64,000 nucleotides of DNA, from assembly GCF_001423845.1 (NCBI RefSeq), contig NZ_LMPM01000001.1, positions 1,817,398 to 1,881,397 on the forward strand. The letters are read 5' to 3'. The notes beneath the pieces are model-generated. The model ran no database searches and had not been told where the DNA came from. It was given only the letters and a program-made list of their open reading frames with translations. Below are positions 43,408 through 53,560 of this stretch, piece after piece (the first letter of the stretch is position 1; each line of letters opens with the position of its first letter). The position numbers and the translations under genes were made by a program. The stretch is from Sphingomonas sp. Leaf357. GTDB lineage: Bacteria; Pseudomonadota; Alphaproteobacteria; Sphingomonadales; Sphingomonadaceae.

Positions 43408-43821
43408 ATGCGTCTTTCGAGCCTTGCCGACTATGCCGTCGTGATGATGAGCGCCGCCGCGCGCCATTGTGGCGGCGTGGCTCGCCTGAACGCGACGGTG
43501 TTGGCCGAGGAGACGGGCGTGCCGTTGCCGACGGTGCAGAAGCTGGTCAGCCGCTTGTCGGCGGCGGGCCTGATCGAAAGCTCGCGCGGCACCGGCGGCG
43601 GCTTTCGCCTGTCGCGACCGGCGGCGGCGATCTCGCTGGCCGACATCGTCGAGGCGGTGGAGGGGCCGATCGCGCTCACCGTGTGCGTCGAGACCGGGCG
43701 GCACGATTGTGGCCTGGAAGGCGATTGCCGGGTGAAGCCGCATTGGAGCGCGGTGAACGGCGCGGTGCGTGGCGCGCTGGCCGGCGTGTCGTTGGCGACC
43801 TTGTCGCAGGTGCCGGCATGA
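43408..43821 (+). CDS. Rrf2-family suf operon regulator
   Basis: A 137-residue winged-helix regulator of Fe-S cluster assembly. The N-terminus MRLSSLADYAVVMMSAAAR and the helix VPLPTVQKLVSRLSAAGLIESSRG are the Rrf2 DNA-binding domain; Cys residues in TVCVETGRHDCGLEGDC supply likely ligands for a sensory Fe-S cluster, as in IscR/SufR-type regulators. It is the first gene of the suf operon and an operator lies upstream, so it probably represses the operon when clusters are plentiful. Confidence 0.93.
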   Translation: MRLSSLADYAVVMMSAAARHCGGVARLNATVLAEETGVPLPTVQKLVSRLSAAGLIESSRGTGGGFRLSRPAAAISLADIVEAVEGPIALTVCVETGRHDCGLEGDCRVKPHWSAVNGAVRGALAGVSLATLSQVPA

Positions 43822-43849
43822 ACCGCCCGCGCGCAGCGCCCAACACTTT

Positions 43850-43935
43850 CCTTCTTCTTCTTCGTGGCTTCGTGGCTTCGTGTGAGACGATCTTTTTCAC
43901 ACAAAGCCACGAAGCCACGAAAGAAGAGAAGAAGG
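43850..43935. repeat. Long palindrome, family D copy 2, between regulator and sufB
   Basis: CCTTCTTCTTCTTCGTGGCTTCGTGGCTTCGTGTGA (43850-43885) is mirrored by TCACACAAAGCCACGAAGCCACGAAAGAAGAGAAGAAGG (43897-43935) with few mismatches. It lies in the mRNA between the regulator gene and sufB and could tune or partially terminate read-through. Confidence 0.85.
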
Positions 43936-44008
43936 TTTCTCCACGTATTCTTATCCGCGCGGAGAGTGCAGAGTTTTTTGAGGGCCGTTTTGCGGCAGAG
44001 GTTTTGTA

Positions 44009-45472
44009 ATGGCGACGAAGAACGCAGAGGCGCATGCCGCCGCGAACAAGACGTACGAATGGGGGTTCCATTCGGATATCGAACAGGAATTCGCGCCCAA
44101 GGGGTTGAGCGAGGATACGGTGCGCTTCATCTCGGCCAAGAAGGGCGAGCCGGAATGGATGCTCGACTGGCGTCTGAAGGCTTATAAGCTGTGGCTGACG
44201 CTGGAAGCGCCGGATTGGGCCAAGCTGCAGCTCGATCCGATCGATTATCAGGACGCCTATTATTACGCCGAGCCCAAGGTGAAACCCAAGCTGGGGTCGC
44301 TGGACGAGGTCGATCCCGAGATCCTGCGCGTCTACGAGAAGCTCGGCATCCCGATCGAGGAGCAGAAGATGCTCGCCGGGGTCGAGGGCGCGCGGCGTGT
44401 CGCGGTCGACGCGGTGTTCGACAGCGTGTCGGTGGCGACCACGTTCCGCAAGGAACTGGAGGCTGCCGGCGTGATCTTCCGGTCGATCAGCGAGGCGATC
44501 AAGGAATATCCCGATCTGGTGCGCAAGTGGCTGGGCAAGGTGGTGCCGGCGCATGACAATTACTTCGCGGCGCTGAACTGCGCGGTCTTCAGCGACGGCA
44601 CGTTCGTCTACATTCCGGAGGGCGTGCGCTGCCCGATGGAACTCAGCACCTATTTCCGTATCAATGCTGAGAATACCGGGCAGTTCGAACGGACCCTGAT
44701 CGTCGCGGACAAGGGTGCGTACGTCTCCTACCTCGAAGGCTGCACCGCGCCGATGCGCGATGAGAACCAGCTGCACGCGGCGGTGGTCGAGCTGATCGCG
44801 CTGGACGATGCCGAGATCAAATATTCGACCGTGCAGAACTGGTATCCCGGCGACGAGAACGGCAAGGGCGGGATCTATAATTTCGTCACCAAGCGCGCTC
44901 TGTGCCAGGGCAAGAACAGCAAGGTCAGCTGGACGCAGGTCGAGACGGGCAGCGCGATCACCTGGAAATACCCGTCGTGCATCCTGAACGGCGAGAATTC
45001 GGTCGGCGAATTCTATTCGGTGGCGGTGACGAACAATCGCCAGCAGGCCGATACCGGCACGAAGATGATCCACAACGGCAAGGGATCGCGATCGACGATC
45101 GTGTCGAAGGGCATCTCGGCCGGGCGCAGCGACAATACCTATCGCGGGCTGGTGCGCGTGGCGCCGGCCGCGGAGGGCGTGCGCAACTTCACGCAATGCG
45201 ATTCGCTGCTGCTGGGCGACCAATGTGGCGCGCATACCGTGCCCTATATCGAGGTGCGCAACCCGAGCGCGCAGATCGAGCATGAGGCGACGACGTCGAA
45301 GATCAGCGACGACCAGATGTTCTACGCGATGCAGCGCGGTCTTGATTCGGAGAGCGCGGTGGCGCTGATCGTCAACGGCTTCGCGCGCGAGGTGTTGCAG
45401 CAACTGCCGATGGAATTCGCGGTTGAAGCGCAGAAGCTGCTGGGGATCTCGCTTGAGGGGAGCGTGGGGTGA
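44009..45472 (+). CDS. sufB: Fe-S cluster assembly protein SufB
   Basis: A 487-residue scaffold subunit of the SufBC2D complex. [23 protein letters not shown] and [43 protein letters not shown] are family-specific, the latter containing the Cys that accepts sulfur or cluster ligands, and [22 protein letters not shown] follows. Start ATG overlaps a TAA in TAATG form at the end of a repeat-rich frame (43818-44009). Confidence 0.98.
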   Translation: MATKNAEAHAAANKTYEWGFHSDIEQEFAPKGLSEDTVRFISAKKGEPEWMLDWRLKAYKLWLTLEAPDWAKLQLDPIDYQDAYYYAEPKVKPKLGSLDEVDPEILRVYEKLGIPIEEQKMLAGVEGARRVAVDAVFDSVSVATTFRKELEAAGVIFRSISEAIKEYPDLVRKWLGKVVPAHDNYFAALNCAVFSDGTFVYIPEGVRCPMELSTYFRINAENTGQFERTLIVADKGAYVSYLEGCTAPMRDENQLHAAVVELIALDDAEIKYSTVQNWYPGDENGKGGIYNFVTKRALCQGKNSKVSWTQVETGSAITWKYPSCILNGENSVGEFYSVAVTNNRQQADTGTKMIHNGKGSRSTIVSKGISAGRSDNTYRGLVRVAPAAEGVRNFTQCDSLLLGDQCGAHTVPYIEVRNPSAQIEHEATTSKISDDQMFYAMQRGLDSESAVALIVNGFAREVLQQLPMEFAVEAQKLLGISLEGSVG

Positions 45473-45785
45473 TGCTGCTTCTTCTCGCATCGCTGCTTCA
45501 AGCAACCCGACCTGTCGCCGACTTGCCGGAAGCGGAAAGGCCATCAGTCCGCTTTTATGAGGCTTGCATCAACGGCTGGTCGGATAGTCCGCAGGTGGGT
45601 GTTATGAGTGCCGACGAATTCCAAGTCTTCGTTCATCGTCAATGCGCTCGCGAGAGATTAACGGCGTTTAACGCGATGGACGGTTCCATTACCGATGAGA
45701 AGGAAGCGGAGGCCGGCATGGAGCGGCTGAAGGTTCTGGAAGCCGCATGGATTAAACGTAATCGTCTGAAGAAAGCCCGGCACTG

Positions 45786-45786
<1 letters not shown>
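45472..45786 (+). CDS. Unknown small protein inserted between sufB and sufC
   Basis: A 104-residue protein, absent from typical suf operons. A hydrophobic N-terminus ([16 protein letters not shown]) could be a signal peptide; two Cys (YEACINGW, HRQCARERL) may pair; the C-terminus is basic (IKRNRLKKARH). Its start overlaps the sufB stop (GTGATG) and its stop overlaps the sufC ATG, so it is fully coupled. Base composition is visibly less GC-rich than sufB and sufC. No family recognised. Confidence 0.75.
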
Positions 45787-46529
<743 letters not shown>

Positions 46530-46536
46530 CTTCATT

Positions 46537-46631
46537 CCCCCGTCATGCTGAACTTGTTTCAGCATCCATCGTGCAGCAACGGCTGGCTGGATTTGTGGAG
46601 GGATGGATCCTGAAACAAGTTCAGGATGACG
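46537..46631. repeat. Palindromic repeat, family C copy 5, at sufC-sufD junction
   Basis: CCCCGTCATGCTGAACTTGTTTCAGCATCC (46537-46566) and GGATCCTGAAACAAGTTCAGGATGACGG (46604-46631) are the two arms. The element lies between sufC stop and sufD, and the ATG used as the sufD start in the longest frame (46626) is part of the repeat arm TCAGGATGACGG. Confidence 0.85.
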
Positions 46632-47468
46632 GAGTTTTTCGTGGCTGAGCTTGCAACTCTCCCCACACGGCGGGATGAATCCTGGCGCTATTCCGATCTG
46701 GAAGCTGTCGCCTCGGTTTGGCCGGTGCCGGCCGCCGAAGTGATCGAGGTCGCGGCGGGCGAGTCCGTTTCGCGCGTCATCGTGCAGGATGCGGCGCTGG
46801 ATGCGGTCGCGATCCGGGATTTCCGGGTCGTGCTGAACGCGGGTGCCACCGCGGCGTTTCACGTTCTCAACATCGGCGGGCAGCTCGGGCGGATCGCGAT
46901 CGACGTGACGTGCCATGAGGGCGCGCATTTCGAGCTTGGCGGAGCGATGCTCGGCGGCGGCGATCAGACGCTGGAGATCGTGACGACGCTCAACCATATC
47001 GAGCCGAACGCGACGTCGAACCAGGTGGTGCGATCGGTGCTCGGCGGGCGCGCGACCGGATCGTACCTCGGCAAGGTCGCGGTGGCGCGGGATGCGCAGA
47101 AGACCGATGCGTCGCAGAGCGTGAAGGCGATGCTGCTGACCCGGACGGCGGCGGCGAACGCCAAGCCCGAACTGGAGATCTTCGCCGACGACGTGAAGTG
47201 CGCGCATGGCGCCACGGTCGGCGAGCTGGACGCGATGGCGCTGTTCTACCTCGCGTCGCGCGGGATCGCGCCGGCCGAGGCGAAGGTGCTGCTGTTGCAG
47301 GCGTTCGTGGCGAATGCGTTCGCGGGGATCGTGGATGAGGACGAGCGCGGGCGGGTCGAGGCTGCGGCTCTGGCGGCGTTGGAGCGGATGCTTGATCTTT
47401 CCCTCTCCCATCGGGAGAGGGAAGGGGCCCGCGAGGCGCAGCCGAGTGGGAAGGGTGAGGGCGGCTGA
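46626..47468 (+). CDS. sufD: Fe-S cluster assembly protein SufD
   Basis: A 280-residue SufD, the SufB paralogue in the SufBC2D scaffold. RRDESWRYSDLEAV near the start and FADDVKCAHGATVGELDAMALFYLASRGIAPAEAK near residue 190-225 are diagnostic. It is short relative to E. coli SufD, as is common in alphaproteobacteria. The ATG at 46626 is repeat-derived; GTG 46641 (VAELATLP) could be the native start. The last 20 or so residues after ALERMLDL are encoded by a family E repeat. Confidence 0.95.
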   Translation: MTEFFVAELATLPTRRDESWRYSDLEAVASVWPVPAAEVIEVAAGESVSRVIVQDAALDAVAIRDFRVVLNAGATAAFHVLNIGGQLGRIAIDVTCHEGAHFELGGAMLGGGDQTLEIVTTLNHIEPNATSNQVVRSVLGGRATGSYLGKVAVARDAQKTDASQSVKAMLLTRTAAANAKPELEIFADDVKCAHGATVGELDAMALFYLASRGIAPAEAKVLLLQAFVANAFAGIVDEDERGRVEAAALAALERMLDLSLSHREREGAREAQPSGKGEGG

Positions 47469-47536
47469 TGGACTCGCTCGCTCACCCTCACCCTTCCGTC
47501 GCTTCGCTCCTCCCTCCCTCTCCCAATGGGAGAGGG
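47396..47536. repeat. Palindromic repeat, family E copy 1, spanning sufD/sufS
   Basis: CCCTCTCCCATCGGGAGAGGG (47401-47421) and CCCTCTCCCAATGGGAGAGGG (47515-47535) are two hairpins flanking CTCACCCTCACCCTTCCGTCGCTTCGCTCC. The segment runs through the sufD stop and sufS start codons. A second copy is at 59012-59108. Confidence 0.85.
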
Positions 47537-48733
47537 ATTGAAGCGCTCGATCTCGTCTCAGATTTCCCGGCAATCCCCGACGGCTGGGCGTATCTCGATA
47601 CCGCCGCCACGGCGCAGAAGCCACGGCAGGTGATCGACGCGATCACGCGTGGGTACGACACGAGCTACGCCACCGTGCATCGCGGCGTGTATCAGCGGTC
47701 GGCAGACATGACGCTTGCCTATGAGGCGGCGCGCAGGCGGGTGGCCGGGTTCATCGGTGCCGCATCGCCCGACGAGATCGTGTTCGTGCGCGGCGCGACC
47801 GAGGGGATCAATCTGGTCGCTGAGTGCTGGGCCGGAACGCAGCTGAAGGCGGGCGATCGCATCCTTCTGTCGATGCTGGAGCATCATTCGAACATCGTGC
47901 CGTGGCAGATGGTCGCCGAGCGGATCGGCGCGGCGATCGACGTCGTGCCGCTGACCGCCGATCACCGGATCGATCTCGATGCGATGGCGGCGATGATCAC
48001 GCCGGCGCACAAGCTGGTCGCGCTCGGCCATGTGTCGAACGTGCTCGGGTCGGTGCTCGACGGTCGCCGGGCGGCGGATATCGCGCATTCGGTCGGCGCG
48101 AAGATCCTGCTCGACGGGTGCCAGGCGGTGCCGCGTCTCGGCGTCGATGTCGCCGCGCTGGATTGCGATTTCTACGTCTTTTCGGGGCACAAATTGTACG
48201 GGCCGACCGGGATCGGCGTGCTGTGGGGGCGGGCCGGCCTGCTCGAGGCGATGCCGCCTTACCAGGGTGGCGGGTCGATGATCGATCGCGTGAGCTTCGC
48301 CAGGACCACCTATGCGCCGCCGCCGGGCCGGTTCGAGGCCGGGACGCCGCACATCGTCGGCGTGCTCGGGCTGCATGCCGCGATCGATTATGTCGAGGAT
48401 ATCGGGCTGGACGCGATCCACGCGCACGAAACGGCGTTGGTGGCGAAGACGCGCGAGGCGCTGTCGCAGATCAATTCGGTGACGGTGTTCGGACCGGAGG
48501 ACAGCGCGGGAATCGTGTCGTTCAGCATCCAGGGGGTGCATCCGCACGACATCGGCACCATCTTGGACGAAGCGAAGGTCGCGATCCGTGCCGGGCATCA
48601 TTGCGCGCAGCCGCTGATGGAGGCGCTGGGCGTGGACGCGACGGCGCGGGCAAGCTTCGGCGTGTACAATTCCGCCGCCGACGTGGATGCGCTGGTGGGC
48701 GGGATCGAGCGCGTGACGCGCATTTTTGGGTAG
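47468..48733 (+). CDS. sufS: Cysteine desulfurase SufS
   Basis: A 421-residue PLP enzyme that takes sulfur from cysteine for Fe-S assembly. WAYLDTAATAQKPRQVIDA, the PLP lysine in YVFSGHKLYGPTGIGVLWG (about residue 240), and the catalytic Cys in RAGHHCAQPLMEALG (about 380) are seen. The first 20-odd residues (MDSLAHPHPSVASLLPPSPN) are encoded by a family E repeat, so the native N-terminus probably began around LDLVSDFPAIPDG. It overlaps the sufD stop. Confidence 0.97.
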   Translation: MDSLAHPHPSVASLLPPSPNGRGIEALDLVSDFPAIPDGWAYLDTAATAQKPRQVIDAITRGYDTSYATVHRGVYQRSADMTLAYEAARRRVAGFIGAASPDEIVFVRGATEGINLVAECWAGTQLKAGDRILLSMLEHHSNIVPWQMVAERIGAAIDVVPLTADHRIDLDAMAAMITPAHKLVALGHVSNVLGSVLDGRRAADIAHSVGAKILLDGCQAVPRLGVDVAALDCDFYVFSGHKLYGPTGIGVLWGRAGLLEAMPPYQGGGSMIDRVSFARTTYAPPPGRFEAGTPHIVGVLGLHAAIDYVEDIGLDAIHAHETALVAKTREALSQINSVTVFGPEDSAGIVSFSIQGVHPHDIGTILDEAKVAIRAGHHCAQPLMEALGVDATARASFGVYNSAADVDALVGGIERVTRIFG

Positions 48734-48741
48734 GGTTCGGC

Positions 48742-49242
48742 ATGAACGAAGAACGCAGGATCATGGTGGAAGAAGTGGATTCGGTCGAGGCGCCGCCCAA
48801 GGCGCGCGTCGAAGGCGCGTTTGATTCGTCCCCCGCGGAAAGATCAGCGGGGGTGGCGGAAACGTTCGAGCGCAAGCGCGATTATCTCGAAGGGTTTCTC
48901 GCGCAGAAGCCGGCGGGCGATGCGCCTGGCGAGCCGGGCGGCGTGCTGTACGAGGCGGTGGTCGAGGCGCTGAAAGAGATCTACGACCCGGAAATTCCGG
49001 TGAACATCTATGATCTCGGGCTGATCTACGGGGTGGACGTGACCGGCGATGGCCATGCCGTCGTGACGATGACGCTGACGACGCCGAACTGCCCGGTCGC
49101 GGAATCGATGCCGATGGAGGTCGAACTGCGCGTCGGTGCGGTGCCGGGGGTGGGATCGTCCGAGGTCAATCTCGTCTGGGATCCGCCATGGGATCCGCAG
49201 AAGATGAGCGACGAAGCGAAGCTCGAACTGGGGATGTTGTGA
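48742..49242 (+). CDS. SufT-like MIP18 (DUF59) Fe-S assembly protein
   Basis: A 166-residue protein with a C-terminal MIP18 domain: VEALKEIYDPEIPVNIYDLGLIYGVDV and TLTTPNCPVAESMPMEVELRV carry the conserved Asp/Glu and Cys residues used in Fe-S maturation. The N-terminal 60 residues are low-complexity and contain DSSPAERSAG encoded by a CCCCCGC/GCGGGGG palindrome (48830-48853). It lies 8 nt after sufS and overlaps the next gene by one nt. Confidence 0.92.
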   Translation: MNEERRIMVEEVDSVEAPPKARVEGAFDSSPAERSAGVAETFERKRDYLEGFLAQKPAGDAPGEPGGVLYEAVVEALKEIYDPEIPVNIYDLGLIYGVDVTGDGHAVVTMTLTTPNCPVAESMPMEVELRVGAVPGVGSSEVNLVWDPPWDPQKMSDEAKLELGML

Positions 49243-49595
49243 TGGCCACGATCGCGAGACCACGCCCCGCCGCGCTGAACCTCACGCCGTCCGCCGAGGC
49301 GCGGATCGCGGACCTGATGGGCCGGGCGCCGGCGGATGCGATCGGCGTGAAGCTGTCGACGCCGCGGCGCGGATGTTCGGGCCTGGCCTATTCGGTCGAT
49401 TACGTCACCGAGGCGAAGGCGTTCGACGAACGGATCGACACCGCCGGCGGCACCTTGTTCGTCGATGGCGGATCGATCCTGTATCTGATCGGCAGCACGA
49501 TGGACTGGGTGGAGGACGATTTCGCCGCCGGGTTCGTGTTCGCCAATCCGAATGCCAAGGGCGCGTGCGGGTGCGGAGAAAGCTTCACGGTCTGA
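49242..49595 (+). CDS. HesB/IscA-type A-type carrier (SufA-like)
   Basis: A 117-residue A-type Fe-S carrier. The three ligand cysteines are in STPRRGCSGLAYSVDY and GACGCGESFTV, the latter at the C-terminus as expected. It would accept clusters from SufBC2D and pass them to targets. Last gene of the suf operon; start overlaps the preceding stop (TGATG). A family B repeat lies downstream. Confidence 0.95.
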   Translation: MATIARPRPAALNLTPSAEARIADLMGRAPADAIGVKLSTPRRGCSGLAYSVDYVTEAKAFDERIDTAGGTLFVDGGSILYLIGSTMDWVEDDFAAGFVFANPNAKGACGCGESFTV

Positions 49596-49614
49596 GTTGA
49601 TCTCCCGCCCGAGG

Positions 49615-49698
49615 GTCATTCCTGCGCAGGCCGGGATCTTTGGGAGGCAGGCGATGCGCGCGCCTCATGAAGACCCCAGCCTACGCTGGGGTGACGAT
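49615..49698. repeat. Palindromic repeat, family B copy 2
   Basis: GTCATTCCTGCGCAGGCCGGGATCTT (49615-49640) mirrors AAGACCCCAGCCTACGCTGGGGTGAC (49670-49695) with several mismatches, the core CCCAGC/GCTGGG being shared with 1347-1439. It lies between the convergent suf operon and NTF2-like gene. Confidence 0.75.
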
Positions 49699-49708
49699 AA
49701 GGGGATAT

Positions 49709-50188
49709 TCATGCGCATCCCGTGGTGCGCGACGACCAGGTGATGTTCTGCACTTTCCAGGTGCCGTTTTCGCGCACGAGATCGAAATGATCGTAGCCGC
49801 AATGGTGCGGCTTGCCGTCGATCAGGAAGACGTAGCGGCCCCAGACCATCGCGATATCGCCGTCGATCTCGATCGCAGGATCGATCAGCCGTTCCTCGAA
49901 CTTCTCCGCGCCGGGCTTGATGCCGGCGGCGAACTGCGCCCAGTCGAGATGGCGGATGCGGCGCGTGCCGTCGGGGTTTTCCGTGACGGACGTCGCGCCG
50001 CCGCCGTCGCGCAGAAACCGGGCGATCGCCGCACCGTCGCGCGCGGCGAGGCCGGCGAACAGGCCGTCGACCGGGGCCATCACCGACGCTTCCTCGGTGC
50101 CGGGGGGCGGCAGGCCGGTGCCCTTGGGCAGATCCGGGATCGGCGTGGTCTGGGCGAGCAGCAAGGCGGCGAGCGCGGCGATCGGCAT
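49709..50188 (-). CDS. Secreted NTF2-like (SnoaL/ketosteroid-isomerase-fold) protein
   Basis: A 159-residue protein. A signal peptide (MPIAALAALLLAQ) precedes a Pro-rich stretch and a cone-shaped NTF2-like domain: VMAPVDGLFAGLAARDGAAIARFL and CGYDHFDLVRENGTWKVQNITWSSR are typical. Such proteins bind small ligands or act as isomerases; no active-site assignment is possible. It has a C-terminal Cys. Confidence 0.8.
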   Translation of the reverse strand: MPIAALAALLLAQTTPIPDLPKGTGLPPPGTEEASVMAPVDGLFAGLAARDGAAIARFLRDGGGATSVTENPDGTRRIRHLDWAQFAAGIKPGAEKFEERLIDPAIEIDGDIAMVWGRYVFLIDGKPHHCGYDHFDLVRENGTWKVQNITWSSRTTGCA

Positions 50189-50263
50189 GAGTGAGCATCC
50201 TGTGGTTCAAGATGAGACGATAGTCGGCGGAGCGACGGGAGGCCAGCTTGAGGCGCGTAGCAC

Positions 50264-50296
50264 AAAAAAAGGCCCCCTCCCGCGTGGGAGGAGGCC
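50264..50296 (-). terminator. Terminator of the small secreted gene
   Basis: GGCCCCCTCCC (50271-50281) pairs with GGGAGGAGGCC (50286-50296, one mismatch) around CGCGT, and a U-run (AAAAAAA at 50264-50270 on plus) follows on the minus strand. Confidence 0.85.
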
Positions 50297-50328
50297 GTCA
50301 GGCTCGAGGGAAAGTGGAAGAAAACGGG

Positions 50329-50571
50329 TCAGCTGACCGCGGCGGTGGCCGGGCGGTTCTCGAGCGCCTTCTTCTTGGTCAGCGCTTCCATCACGCCGGC
50401 CGGGCAGCGCACGGTCGGGGTCTGGTGGACGATCTTGCCGGCGGGGACGCGGACATGATGGACGGTGCAGCCCGCCGACCGCAGCTCGGCATGCGACGGC
50501 TTGCCCCCGGCGAACGCGGCGGTCGGGGCGAGCAGGGCGAGGGTGAGGGCGGTGGCCGTGAAAATGCGCAT
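50329..50571 (-). CDS. Small secreted protein, unknown
   Basis: An 80-residue exported protein. MRIFTATALTLALLAPTAAFA is a clean signal peptide; the mature chain has two Cys (SAGCTVHHVRV, TVRCPAGVMEALTKKK) likely to form a disulfide, and a His-Val cluster. GGAG lies 9 nt before the ATG at 50571, supporting that start over the longer frame to 50799. A strong terminator follows. No family recognised. Confidence 0.75.
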   Translation of the reverse strand: MRIFTATALTLALLAPTAAFAGGKPSHAELRSAGCTVHHVRVPAGKIVHQTPTVRCPAGVMEALTKKKALENRPATAAVS

Positions 50572-50716
50572 GGGGAAAATCTCCGGGACAGTTGTGACCA
50601 GTAGATAGGAGCCGCGAATGTCCCGCGTCCCACGCGCGTGTGACAAAGTGTTGCCCCGGGGCGCTATACCTTCGCCGCGTTGACCTGAGGCGGCACGAGC
50701 CCTAATTCCTCTCGTA

Positions 50717-51447
<731 letters not shown>

Positions 51448-51451
<4 letters not shown>

Positions 51452-52818
51452 GGCGTTTCGTGCGGCCTTCGATCGGCATCGCCGGTCGCATCGTCGCCAT
51501 TCTTCTGCTCACCTTGCTGCTGGAATTCGGCGTCAGCACCCTGCTGTACGAACGCGCCAGTCGTTTCGCCGTGCGCGAGGACGAGGCGCACCGGCTGGCC
51601 GAACATCTCGTCATCAGCCGCAAGCTGATCGCCGATGAAAAGCCCGACAAGCGCGCCGAGGAAGCGGCGGAGCTGACCACCGATCGCTATGCGCTGCTCT
51701 GGCAGGAGGCGCTGCCGCCGCCGCCGCCGCTCTCGCCCTCGCTGGACAGCATGCGCGAGCAGATCCTGACGTGGGAGCCCTCGCTCGCGGCGTCCGACCT
51801 GCGCGTGCAGCTCGTGTCGCCGGGGCGCAATCCTTATGTCGCGGGCGGGCTGAAGCTGCCGGACGGGACGTGGCTGTATTTCCGCACGATCGAGCCGCTG
51901 GTCACGGTCAACCTGGCGTTCGAGCGCATATTGCTGACGCTGATCCCGGCGATCGCGCTGATGATCGTCGCGATCCTGCTGGTGCGGCGCATGCTGTTCC
52001 CGCTCAGACGGCTGGCGGCGGCGGCGGACGATTTCGGCGCGGCCGACGTGGCCGAGGTGCCCGAGGCCGGACCGGGCGACGTGCGCCGCGTGACGGCGGC
52101 GTTCAACCGCATGCAGCAACGCATCCGCCGCCTGATTTCCGACCAGACGCAGGCCTTGGCGGCGGTCGGGCACGATCTGCGTACGCCGCTCGCCCGGATC
52201 AAGCTGCGCGTCGACGGGATCGCCGATGCGACGGTACGCCAGGCGGTGGAGGGCGATGTCGCGGAGATGGAGGCAATGGTCGCGTCGTTGCTCGCGTTCC
52301 TGGGCGGCGACGAGGATCCGGAGAAGCCTGCCCGGATCGACGTGGCGGTGATGGCGGCGACGATCGTGGACAGCCTGTGCGACGCCGGGCACGCGGCGGA
52401 ATATGACGGACCGGACCACCTCGAACTGACGGTCAAGCCGGTGTCGCTGAAACGCGCGATCAACAACTTGACCGGCAATGCGGTGCGCTATGGCGACCGG
52501 GTATGGGTGCGCGTGTCGCAGGATGGGACGGGGGTCTCGATCGCGGTCGAGGATAACGGCCCCGGCATTCCGGAGGCCGATCTGGCGCGCGTGCTGGAGC
52601 CGTTCGTGCGGCTCGACGAGGCGCGCGGGCGCGACGCGGCCGGCTTCGGTCTGGGCCTCGCCATCGTGGTGCGGACGCTGGAGGGGCTGGGCGGGCGATT
52701 GCTGCTGTCCAACCGCGCTCCGCAAGGGTTGCGCGCGGAAATCATGCTGCCGATTCCGGCGGAAACGATTCCTTACGAACATGCTGCTTCGCAGCAAAGG
52801 GAACTTACTATCTCCTGA
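51448..52818 (+). CDS. Membrane sensor histidine kinase (EnvZ-type)
   Basis: A 456-residue kinase with two membrane segments (about 13-35 and 160-178) enclosing a periplasmic domain of about 120 residues, a HAMP-like region with FNRMQQRIRRL, an H-box AAVGHDLRTPLARIKLRV and ATP-binding boxes NNLTGNAVRYG (N), VEDNGPGIP (G1) and GFGLGLAIVVRTLE (G2). The first codon is TTG in TTGAGG overlapping the regulator stop; a GTG at 51460 is an alternative. It pairs with the upstream regulator. Confidence 0.92.
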
Positions 52819-52864
52819 TCTCTAGGCGCGCCTGACGGTGTGCCCCAATGACAGGAGTTTCCCC

Positions 52865-53560
52865 GTGAACGAACTCATCGGCCGTGTGATCAGCTTCGAA
52901 AAGCAGGTCTTCCCGAACCAGAGCGCGCTCTACGCCCGGCTCGCCGACAAGGGCCAGAGCCCGAAGGCGCTCATCATTTCCTGCGCGGATTCGCGTGTGG
53001 TGCCCGAACATCTGTTGCAGGCGGAACCGGGCGACCTGTTCGTCTGCCGCAACGCCGGCAACATCGTGCCGCCGTATTCGAACATGACCGGCGGCGTTTC
53101 CGCCACGGTGGAATATGCCGTGATGGTCCTGGGCGTCAGCGACATCATCGTCTGCGGCCATTCGGACTGCGGGGCGATGAAGGCGTTGATGAACCCGGAG
53201 ATGGTCGAGAAGATGCCGAACGTCGCGGCGTGGCTGCGCCACGGTGCCGCCGCACGCTCGGTGGTCGACAGCTGCTATCCCGAATTGCACAATGGCGAGG
53301 CGGTCCGCGTCGTCGGCATGGAGAACGTGGTCGCCCAGATCGCGAACCTGCGCACGCATCCGTCGGTTTCCGGCGCGATCGGGCAGGGCAAGCTGTCGCT
53401 GCACGGTTGGTTCTTCGATATCCAGAACGGCGTGACCCTGGGTCTGGACGGTGAGACCGGCCGCTTCACGGCGATCAAGGAAGACAGCCCCCTGCCGATC
53501 GCGCTGGAGGCGGGAGCCCGTCGCGCCGCCGATTACACGCCAATGGAAGCCGCCGCATGA
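52865..53560 (+). CDS. Beta-class carbonic anhydrase
   Basis: A 231-residue zinc enzyme interconverting CO2 and bicarbonate. Zinc ligands and catalytic dyad: ALIISCADSRVVPEH (Cys and Asp-Arg) and DIIVCGHSDCGAMKAL (His and Cys). FVCRNAGNIVPPY is also typical. GTG at 52865 has AGGAG 7 nt upstream; the longer frame from 52838 is unsupported. It overlaps the SulP gene by 4 nt, indicating a bicarbonate-handling operon. Confidence 0.96.
   Translation: MNELIGRVISFEKQVFPNQSALYARLADKGQSPKALIISCADSRVVPEHLLQAEPGDLFVCRNAGNIVPPYSNMTGGVSATVEYAVMVLGVSDIIVCGHSDCGAMKALMNPEMVEKMPNVAAWLRHGAAARSVVDSCYPELHNGEAVRVVGMENVVAQIANLRTHPSVSGAIGQGKLSLHGWFFDIQNGVTLGLDGETGRFTAIKEDSPLPIALEAGARRAADYTPMEAAA

Noticed and set aside
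43676-45544. A 622-codon frame antisense to sufB
   Set aside because: It runs through the family D palindrome and mirrors sufB codons; no motif.
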